From contig JBKHHW010000211.1 of the NCBI GenBank assembly GCA_046538945.1, positions 1 through 5,137 of the forward strand: DNA of 5,137 nt, in the 5' to 3' direction. The stretch is from JAEZKC01 sp046538945 (GTDB lineage: Bacteria; Fibrobacterota; Chitinivibrionia; Chitinivibrionales; Chitinispirillaceae). The notes below the pieces were generated by a model. That model was not told the DNA's origin, did not search any database, and saw nothing but the letters and a program-made list of their open reading frames with translations. A program made the position numbers and the translations under genes. Shown one piece after another: positions 1-5,118 of this stretch. Position 1 is the stretch's first letter, and each line of letters opens with the position of its first letter.

Positions 1-25
1 AAAGCTCTAGGGAAGGGGATTTGGG

Positions 26-295
26 TATCGCATCCATTCTTCATCATGGAAGGTCCTCAGACTGAAACAATCATGGACGCAATCAGATCGCGGAAAGGGT
101 GAGGGGTCTTAATCCATTCTTCATCATGGAAGGTCCTCAGACTTGAGTGATGGTGAAAGCCGTCTTAAGGTCATTAAGAGACTGTCTTAATCCATTCTTC
201 ATCATGGAAGGTCCTCAGACGGTCGATCATTACACGAGTCCCACGTCACCAAAACTGTGTCTTAATCCATTCTTCATCATGGAAGGTCTTCAGAC
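26..295 (-). CRISPR. Short CRISPR array, 4 repeats and 3 spacers, no cas genes in view
   Basis: Four copies of a 37-nt repeat lie at 26-62, 106-142, 184-220 and 259-295. On the plus strand it starts GTCTTAATCC and ends CTCAGAC. The spacers are unrelated: 63-105 (43 nt), 143-183 (41 nt) and 221-258 (38 nt). Copies 2 and 3 are identical. Copy 4 has one C-to-T change at 289. Copy 1 matches only from 32 onward, its outer six bases having diverged. Read on the minus strand the repeat ends GGATTAAGAC, which resembles the ATTGAAAC-type 5' handle of many type I and III crRNAs. In that orientation copy 1 is the last repeat with a decayed 3' end, as is typical of the trailer. Transcription is therefore probably leftward. 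Repeat and spacer lengths fit type III or some type I systems, but no cas gene is present to decide this. The left window edge is too close to exclude a continuation. Confidence 0.95.
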
Positions 296-420
296 TGTCC
301 CCGAAATTGGCCCTTTAGTATCAAGGGTTTGGGGGCCGTTTTGCGGCATGTCCCCTGTGAGCTTTTCAAAGAACAATCCGGTGCTGGCGTGAGTTGCCCG
401 CAACACCTTTAAAATACTAC
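296..420 (-). promoter_or_regulatory. Candidate CRISPR leader
   Basis: This is the flank next to the repeat copy that would be promoter-proximal if the array is read leftward. It has no ORF of its own. It carries three small dyads: CCCTT/AAGGG at 311-315 and 323-327, GCCG/CGGC at 335-338 and 344-347, and GTTGC/GCAAC at 393-397 and 400-404. It also has a 7-bp direct repeat, TGTCCCC, at 296-302 and 349-355. Leaders are usually more AT-rich than this, and I see no good promoter immediately beside the array. The call rests on array orientation alone. Confidence 0.3.
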
Positions 421-452
421 ATTTTCGGCTCCGCGGCAACCTCCCCCCTTTT

Positions 453-467
453 TTGACACCCTGTCAA
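453..467. promoter_or_regulatory. Operator-like palindrome TTGACA-CCC-TGTCAA
   Basis: The sequence TTGACACCCTGTCAA is a perfect inverted repeat with 6-bp arms and a 3-bp centre. It has the size and shape of a binding site for a small dimeric repressor. Each arm also reads as a consensus -35 hexamer on one strand, but no -10 hexamer is found 16-18 bp away on either strand. The bound protein is unknown. Confidence 0.35.
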
Positions 468-590
468 TTGCCGACAGAGTAGGATGGCCCGTACGGCCTC
501 TAATCGCCACTTCACTCCCGCGGCGTCAAGAGATGCCCGTTTTGAGGGGTTAAGCAGGGGTGGCGCTTCTCTCCTATTACGGATAGGATG

Positions 591-618
591 AGTATAATAT
601 TCGGAGCTAAATCGGCAA
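591..618 (-). promoter_or_regulatory. Weak leftward sigma70-like promoter
   Basis: On the minus strand, TTGCCG (613-618, four of six matches to the -35 consensus) is followed after 16 bp by TATACT (591-596, five of six to the -10). It would transcribe toward the CRISPR array, about 290 bp away. The same bases also read TATAAT on the plus strand at 593-598, but no matching -35 lies there. Chance similarity is quite possible. Confidence 0.2.
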
Positions 619-699
619 AAAAGAGGATTTTGGGGGAATACGGGAGAGGTGGAGGGCGTAATGGGAGCTTTTGGGCTCAGGGTAAGCGGGCCGGTCCGA

Positions 700-734
700 A
701 TCCGCTCATGTTGAGCTTGTCGAAACATCCGCTC
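700..734. repeat. REP-like dispersed intergenic repeat with flanking 8-bp direct repeats
   Basis: The core at 708-726 reads ATGTTGAGCTTGTCGAAAC. It belongs to the GAGCTTGTCGAA-type short repeats scattered between genes in many bacterial genomes. Their spurious translations read LSLSKH or FRQAQHE, as they do here. ATGTT (708-712) and AACAT (724-728) form a small dyad around the core. The core is flanked by identical 8-bp direct repeats ATCCGCTC at 700-707 and 727-734, and CCGGTC recurs outside them at 691-696 and 735-740. It lies just after the operon's last stop codon, a common site for such elements. Confidence 0.6.
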
Positions 735-753
735 CCGGTCTTGTATAAAGAAG

Positions 754-1080
754 TCAACCCACACGCTTTTTGCGGCCGCGGTAGAAGATGAGAAGCGAAA
801 TGATGTTGGATGCGAAAAGACTGGTCACGCCGCCCACCAGACCCGCGCCGAGTGAAAACAGGGTTCCCATTCCAACCATCACCCCCACATCGATCGCACA
901 GGGGATCAGCTTCGGTAGATGCCTGACAATACGCAGAGGAAGAAGCACCCTTTGCTGAAGCGAACCCCTGGCCAGCTCCGCCTCCCTTTCTATCGCACGA
1001 AGAAACGGAACCAGCTCAAGATAGGAAAGAACAATATTGGTGGCGATCATGATCAATGCTACAACAAGAAGCAGTGCCAT
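754..1080 (-). CDS. Small membrane protein with glycine-rich hydrophobic stretch
   Basis: A 108-residue protein I do not recognise. Residues 2-22 form a strongly hydrophobic segment and probably a first membrane helix. Residues 23-57 are a charged, arginine-rich loop (R28, R32, R38, R44, R50, R53, K57). Residues 58-100 are hydrophobic and glycine-rich and could form two more helices. They contain GxxxG-type spacings (G66/G70, G80/G84), and the C-terminus is basic (RGRKKR). By the positive-inside rule the loop and the tail face the cytoplasm. The start is well supported. An AAAGGAG ribosome-binding site at 1090-1096 lies 9 nt upstream, and the ATG overlaps the stop of the TPR gene by one base (TGATG), implying coupled translation. 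It is the last gene of the three-gene operon. Possible roles are a membrane anchor for the upstream proteins or a membrane-acting effector; neither is shown. Confidence 0.8.
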   Translation of the reverse strand: MALLLVVALIMIATNIVLSYLELVPFLRAIEREAELARGSLQQRVLLPLRIVRHLPKLIPCAIDVGVMVGMGTLFSLGAGLVGGVTSLFASNIISLLIFYRGRKKRVG

Positions 1081-2510
1081 CAGTCGTTTCTCCTTTCGGT
1101 GCCCTCAGCTTTCCCGCAGGGCTCAGCGGTAAGCGCCTTCCACCCCAGGGTATCTTTGCGCCTGTTTCTGGTGTACAGCGCACGGCAGCGGACACGCATT
1201 CCATGGGCCAGCTTTTCAGAAGATACCAGAGGCGGCGGCACGAACACCCCGGGCTCGGTGTCCAGAAATCCGTAAAGCGAATCGGAAACAGATGTAAAAA
1301 CACCCTCAAAAATCCTGCAGAAACCCTCAAGTTCCCCCTGTTCGCATCTTTTGACATTCAGCACCCGCCTGCCGCAGCTCTTCACCTCCACCAAAGCTCC
1401 CGGATTAAGCTCTTTTACACCGCCGAACTCCTCGTGATACACCTTTATCCACTCATCGGGACCGAAGGCGACATTGACAAACCCTTTTCCTTCATTGTTT
1501 GACTCGACTACACCCTGACGGATCGAGATATTGGGAGCATTATCCCCGAAAAGAAACACCCTTTCAGCGCTTTCACAAGCGGGATCGCTCTCAGAAGGCC
1601 GGTCTCTGTAGGCACCGTACCAGTCGGATGCTTCAAAGGTTCTGAGCCCCGAACCCACTTTCACCTCCAGCACGGCGGCGGTATCCAGAGCTGCATTCAC
1701 CTGACGGGCAGCATCCGCGTAGCGCCCGAGGGCAATAAGCACCTCCGCAAGCGCTTCTCTGCGGCCGACTGCAGCGTTGTCGTTTCTGCAAAGTTTCACC
1801 GCCTTCGCATAGCAGATCACCGCTTTTTCCGGTTCGGTCTCCCTGAAAGTACCCCCCAGCCAGGCCCAGAGCCACTCTCGCCTCGGGTCAAGCTGAAGTG
1901 CTCTTGTGTAGAATTCTCTTGCCTTGCTTTTCTGCCCCGTCCGGTCCAGTACACGGCCTTTGAAATAGGGAAAAAAGACAGAGCGGGGATACTCCTCCAT
2001 ACCTATGTCAATCACACTTTCGGCCCACGCCGCAAGATCGGATGCCACATCATCCTTTTTTACAAAAGCGGAACCCACCGAGGTGAAGTATCTCTCCCTC
2101 AAAGAGGGGACCCGCTTGCCTTCAACGGTAACATAGACTTCACTGTCCTGCGCGAGGAAATTGTCCGATCCCCACCAGCGGGCAAACGGCAGAAACGAGG
2201 GCCAATGTCTCCTGCATTTGAGAATCAGGCAGAGGATCAGGGAATGAAGAAGACCCGGACGTTCAAGATTCGCAAGCCTCCCATACTCCCGGGCAAGGTA
2301 TGTGATCTGGCCGATGACTGTGTTCCTGTTGCTGTCATTTACAGGCTGCTCAACGGTTTTCTTGAGACGATCGTAAATCACCCACCCGTAAGCGTTCTGG
2401 ATGTACCTGTCCTGAGGTCTCTGCGCCAATGCTTCGCGGGCACCGTTCCAGGCATCAGCAACACGGCCTTCTTTGCGCAACTGGTATATCTGCGTTGATG
2501 ACATTACCAT
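1080..2510 (-). CDS. TPR protein with C-terminal tandem OB-fold/cold-shock-like domains
   Basis: A 476-residue soluble protein. The N-terminal helical pair (about 8-51) contains YQLRKEGRVADAW and AYGWVIYD. A Trp-rich segment with RWWGSDNF follows at about 101-126. Clear TPR-like helices lie at about 181-240 (KAREFYTRALQLDP is a near-consensus unit) and 246-280 (ALGRYADAARQVNAAL). The C-terminal third appears to hold two small beta domains. One at about 332-387 starts GVVESNNEGKGFVNV and ends in PGALVEVK. The other at about 401-463 has YGFLDTEPGVFVPPPLV and is very like a cold-shock/OB fold. TPRs usually mediate protein contacts and OB folds bind RNA or ssDNA, so it may link the helicase to nucleic acid or partners. 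A longer frame opens at 2582, but I chose the ATG at 2510. It has a GGAGG site 10 nt upstream and forms a TAATG overlap with the helicase stop. The domain calls are by eye. Confidence 0.85.
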   Translation of the reverse strand: MVMSSTQIYQLRKEGRVADAWNGAREALAQRPQDRYIQNAYGWVIYDRLKKTVEQPVNDSNRNTVIGQITYLAREYGRLANLERPGLLHSLILCLILKCRRHWPSFLPFARWWGSDNFLAQDSEVYVTVEGKRVPSLRERYFTSVGSAFVKKDDVASDLAAWAESVIDIGMEEYPRSVFFPYFKGRVLDRTGQKSKAREFYTRALQLDPRREWLWAWLGGTFRETEPEKAVICYAKAVKLCRNDNAAVGRREALAEVLIALGRYADAARQVNAALDTAAVLEVKVGSGLRTFEASDWYGAYRDRPSESDPACESAERVFLFGDNAPNISIRQGVVESNNEGKGFVNVAFGPDEWIKVYHEEFGGVKELNPGALVEVKSCGRRVLNVKRCEQGELEGFCRIFEGVFTSVSDSLYGFLDTEPGVFVPPPLVSSEKLAHGMRVRCRALYTRNRRKDTLGWKALTAEPCGKAEGTERRND

Positions 2511-4576
2511 TATGCTGCCGCCTCCGTCAGTTTCAGACGTGACATGATATCCACCGCTGTCATACTGATGAAACGGGTCCATCCGGGTGTCTTATCATAG
2601 TAACATTTGACCGGCATCCTCTTCCCGTTCTCCTCGAACGTCAGATGAAGACAGTAGGCGGTGTGTTTTTTCTCCACCAGCCTGAGCTCTGTTCCGGCAA
2701 TCCGCTTTTCGATTCGGCTGATCAGATCATGTACCAGAGTATGATCGGTTGAAAGACCTGTACCGGCTTGAGGGATAAGAGCCTTTACCATCAGTTCCGA
2801 AGCAATGACTGACAGCCTGTTATCCCTGCCCGCTTTATCAACCGGCTCCACCTTTGTGACGTTCCGGTCTCCCCGGTAGTAGAACCTCACCATACCAGTT
2901 TGTTCCCCTTTGCTCACTACGTATCTCTCCTGATACTGGAGATGCTCGATACGGCTGACCCGGATCGCTTCTGTACGGAAAGCTTCTCTGACCTTACTAT
3001 ACATTTCGTAAAGATATTTCCTGTCCTTTGAGAAGTTGTGCCTGAACCAGTCGGGATCCCGGGTGTACTCCTCTTCCCCTGCCCCGGTGTCGATACGAAC
3101 ATCTTCCGCACCGACTGCTGTTTTCATGATTACCTGCGAAAAAGCATTGAAGGAAGGCGCATTGATGGTAAGGAGTTTGCGCGAGGCTCTGGTGATGGCA
3201 GTGTAGACCCAGCGGTAGTACGATTCGTTTCTCTTTCCTCTGTCGTCGGTGAAATCCACCGCCACCGTATCCCATTCCCCGCCCTGGGATTTGTGACAGG
3301 TGAGAGCATAGCCGTACTTCACCTGCAGGGCATTGAAATAGGGGTCACTTTTGAGAGCGATACCGAATTGTGCGCTTTTGGGAGTCAGGCCGGGATTGCG
3401 CTTACGGAAATCGACCAGAAGCGCACGGATTTCCAGGGGTGAAAGGGAACGATTGGGAGAGTCAAGCAGGTTTTCCAGGATCATACATCTGAAAACGATT
3501 CGCTCCCCCGTTGCGGAGCTGCAGGCCACTACTGCTTTGCGGAAAGTGAGCGTAACCGGTTCGCGAACGCCCCTCATCTTCACGGAATGCTTTTCCGGCA
3601 CGGAATCGAGCGCCTCTACCCGGACCAGATCTCCGTTGAAAAGACCGGTATGAGGGTTGTTCTGATTGACCAGGAGCAGGTCACCCTTGCGGGGTGATGA
3701 GTCGGGAATGCCTTTTTTCTCCCTGACCGCTCTGTTGTATTCTAAAGCGGAGGCATTGCTGTAGGTCAGAAGCACGGTTTTCCCGGGAGGGCCGTTTGTG
3801 ATTCTGTTGACCGCTTGTATGCTGTCCACAGCCTGTAACCCCTCTCCGTTTCCGTCAAGGTTCAGCGAAGTGAAGGTTCTGGTCTTGACAGCATCTCTCA
3901 GCAGGGTGGCCTTTTCCAAAATGGGGCTTCCGTCTTTCTGGCGCAGCACCTGGGTGAGTTCATGTTCTCCGCAGCGGAGCCCGAACGTCTGCGAGAGGTA
4001 GGGGGCACTGAGTGCGGGAGAGTCCTGCTGGGTGACAGGTGGGAGCTGTACGGGGTCGCCCACGAAGATGATCTTGCTGTTTGCGGACCGTCCAGACCTT
4101 TGCGCACGAGTATAGGTAATCAGGTCGCTCAAAAGTCGCCCCGATCCGAACCTGAGGTAGTCCTGCCTGTCCTCCTTGTCGGAGATCATGGAGGCTTCAT
4201 CCACTATGAACACCTGAGCCGGGTCATTATCGGTCTTGAGTTTGAAGGAGAGCCGCATCCCGGGGTCGTTTTCCTCTCTGGCCTGCTCATAAAAGTCAAG
4301 GTCGCCGAAGGTGTAGATACAGGAGTGGATGGTACGGCTGCCAAAGCCGGTTTTTCTTCCCAGGATTCTCGCGGCACGCCCGGTGGGAGACATGAGACAG
4401 AAGGGAATGGATCGTATGTCCAGTTTTTGGCTCAGTGCCCCGATGAGAGTGGTTTTGCCCGTCCCCGCGCTTCCCTTGAGGATAAAGCAGTTGCGGGAGG
4501 GGTCAGACAGAAAGCGCAGTATCGAGTCAAGCGCGGATCTCTGGTGATTTGTAAGTGCGATAGTGTTGTTTGTCAT
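2510..4576 (-). CDS. SF1B DNA helicase, RecD2/Dda-like, with C-terminal extension
   Basis: A 688-residue protein with all the superfamily 1 helicase motifs in order. These are Walker A GSAGTGKT (35-42), motif Ia SPTGRAARIL (63-72), Walker B VDEAS (125-129), motif III GDPVQLPP (173-180), LTQVLRQ (207-213), motif V with ALTCHKSQGGEWDTV (424-438), and motif VI VYTAITRASRKL (458-469). CHKSQG and YTAITRA are hallmarks of the UvrD_C_2-type C-terminal core shared by RecD2, Dda and Pif1 relatives. Such enzymes use ATP to move 5'-to-3' on single-stranded DNA. There is no RecD2-like N-terminal domain: the Walker A motif sits only 35 residues in. Beyond about residue 495 lies an unassigned extension with two similar YY-containing beta-rich stretches (about 547-578 and 630-671). 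The start has a GGGAG ribosome-binding site at 4581-4585, spaced 4 nt, somewhat close. It is the first gene of the operon and overlaps the next gene by one base. Confidence 0.95.
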   Translation of the reverse strand: MTNNTIALTNHQRSALDSILRFLSDPSRNCFILKGSAGTGKTTLIGALSQKLDIRSIPFCLMSPTGRAARILGRKTGFGSRTIHSCIYTFGDLDFYEQAREENDPGMRLSFKLKTDNDPAQVFIVDEASMISDKEDRQDYLRFGSGRLLSDLITYTRAQRSGRSANSKIIFVGDPVQLPPVTQQDSPALSAPYLSQTFGLRCGEHELTQVLRQKDGSPILEKATLLRDAVKTRTFTSLNLDGNGEGLQAVDSIQAVNRITNGPPGKTVLLTYSNASALEYNRAVREKKGIPDSSPRKGDLLLVNQNNPHTGLFNGDLVRVEALDSVPEKHSVKMRGVREPVTLTFRKAVVACSSATGERIVFRCMILENLLDSPNRSLSPLEIRALLVDFRKRNPGLTPKSAQFGIALKSDPYFNALQVKYGYALTCHKSQGGEWDTVAVDFTDDRGKRNESYYRWVYTAITRASRKLLTINAPSFNAFSQVIMKTAVGAEDVRIDTGAGEEEYTRDPDWFRHNFSKDRKYLYEMYSKVREAFRTEAIRVSRIEHLQYQERYVVSKGEQTGMVRFYYRGDRNVTKVEPVDKAGRDNRLSVIASELMVKALIPQAGTGLSTDHTLVHDLISRIEKRIAGTELRLVEKKHTAYCLHLTFEENGKRMPVKCYYDKTPGWTRFISMTAVDIMSRLKLTEAAA
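2521..2525 (-). promoter_or_regulatory. Ribosome-binding site that decides the TPR gene start
   Basis: GGAGG on the minus strand lies inside the end of the helicase gene, 10 nt before the ATG at 2510 and 16 nt before an in-frame ATG at 2504. It supports 2510 as the start rather than the longer frame opening at 2582, which would overlap the helicase by 73 bp. Confidence 0.7.
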
Positions 4577-4721
4577 GATACTCCCGCCGTGTTTTAACGG
4601 AAACCTGTTCTGCTTCAGTTTATGCAGACGGCGGGTTGGGGGGATTTGTCCGTTATTTTTAGGAAAAAGATGACTTTTTTCAGAAAGGAATCAAGATCAG
4701 CGAGCTCGGGGGGGGAAAGAC

Positions 4722-4759
4722 AATTATGAATTACAGAAAATTACGAATTACGAATTATC
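4722..4759. repeat. Imperfect tandem heptamers AATTACG
   Basis: Five imperfect units follow one another: AATTATG (4722), AATTACA (4729), then after a short AT-rich gap AATTACG (4739), AATTACG (4746) and AATTATC (4753). The last three are exactly in register. Short intergenic heptamer tandems of this kind occur in many bacterial genomes and can vary in copy number. The tract lies about 150-180 bp upstream of the helicase start, so copy changes could alter promoter spacing. Confidence 0.6.
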
Positions 4760-4764
4760 GGAGT

Positions 4765-4776
4765 GAAAACGTTTTC
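4765..4776. promoter_or_regulatory. Perfect 12-bp palindrome, LacI-family-like operator
   Basis: GAAAACGTTTTC is perfectly symmetric with a central CG. With flanking bases it reads TGAAAACGTTTTCT, matching 13 of 14 positions of the catabolite-responsive (cre) consensus TGWAANCGNTNWCA used by CcpA and related LacI-family regulators. It lies about 190 bp upstream of the helicase start, next to a minus-strand GATAAT. Whether it controls the operon is unknown, and no regulator gene is in view. Confidence 0.4.
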
Positions 4777-4871
4777 TTCTCATTTCACAATTCGCTGATA
4801 TTTGCGGCCTCTTGCATTCGTGATGAAGAATTCCCGGCCGATTTTCATGAGAGGAATTGAGAATCTGGGCG

Positions 4872-4975
4872 CATCCCGCGAGGACGCGGGACCGGTTCTC
4901 CTTCGGGATCAACCAAAATACTAGCCGGTGAGGACACCGTCGTCGTTTTTTGGTTCCCGGCTTGCACTGCCGTGC
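4872..4975 (+). ncRNA. Candidate structured RNA, unidentified
   Basis: Many complementary segments are packed into about 100 nt. Hairpin 1 is TCCCGCG/CGCGGGA (4874-4880, 4885-4891) with loop AGGA. Hairpin 2 pairs GGTT (4894-4897) with AACC (4911-4914) and ends in TCC-TTCG-GGA, a canonical cUUCGg tetraloop on the plus strand. Hairpin 3 is CGGTG/CACCG (4926-4930, 4935-4939), again with loop AGGA. Hairpin 4 is GCAC/GTGC (4964-4967, 4972-4975). Longer pairings compete with these: AACCAAAA (4911-4918) with TTTTGGTT (4948-4955), and AGCCGG (4923-4928) with CCGGCT (4957-4962). It does not match any riboswitch, 6S, SRP, tmRNA or RNase P consensus that I can recall. The strand call rests on the UUCG loop. 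It could instead be the structured end of a mobile element. Confidence 0.35.
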
Positions 4976-5003
4976 TTCACCTCGCCCTCAGTACCCCCTT
5001 GCG

Positions 5004-5118
5004 CACCGGAGCGATACCAGGGCCATTTTTACTGTCGTTAGGTGAGGTTTTTGGCAGCTGAGTTCATCTTTTACTGTTCACCCCGGCTCCATTTTTCGTG
5101 ATGAGGAAACCTCCGGTG
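5004..5118. repeat. Perfect 8-bp inverted repeat enclosing about 100 bp
   Basis: CACCGGAG at 5004-5011 is exactly complementary to CTCCGGTG at 5111-5118. Inside lie further matching segments: GGAGC (5008-5012) with GCTCC (5086-5090), and GGTGA (5041-5045) with TCACC (5078-5082). TTTTACTGT also occurs twice, at 5027-5035 and 5069-5077. This could be an extension of the neighbouring candidate structured RNA, or an element end. The window stops 19 bases later. Confidence 0.35.

Larger units (their letters stand above)
296..753. other. Gene-free stretch between the CRISPR array and the operon
   Basis: No convincing gene is present. The longest open frames on either strand have no family resemblance, lack credible start signals, and run through a dispersed repeat. 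The stretch holds the candidate leader, a palindrome at 453-467, a weak leftward promoter at 591-618, and a REP-like repeat at 700-734. It is also where the operon should terminate. I see no strong GC stem followed directly by a T-run on the minus strand below 754, so termination may be Rho-dependent or use the REP-like dyad. Confidence 0.6.

Noticed and set aside
147..392. Plus-strand open frame of 81 codons
   Set aside because: It runs through two CRISPR repeats; the repeated peptide LNPFFIMEG is just the translated repeat.
417..764. Minus-strand open frame of 115 codons downstream of the membrane protein gene
   Set aside because: It starts before the end of the upstream gene, runs through the REP-like repeat (giving FRQAQHE), and shows no domain, hydrophobic pattern or good ribosome-binding site.
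588..791. Plus-strand open frame of 67 codons with a TATAAT nearby
   Set aside because: The LSLSKH peptide is the known spurious translation of the dispersed repeat, and the TATAAT has no -35 partner.
2511..2582. Upstream ATG that would give the TPR protein 24 more residues
   Set aside because: It would overlap the helicase end by 73 bp. The added residues are Gly-rich and unlike the rest, whereas GGAGG and the TAATG overlap point to 2510.
3962..4597. Plus-strand open frame of 211 codons opposite the helicase
   Set aside because: It lies antisense to the conserved helicase motifs; its length follows from the codon use of the real gene, and it has no recognisable features.
4926..4951. Rho-independent terminator (CGGTG-AGGA-CACCG followed by six T)
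   Set aside because: Six bases separate the stem from the T-run and the stem has only five pairs, so it fits a terminator poorly; the T-run also pairs with AACCAAAA.
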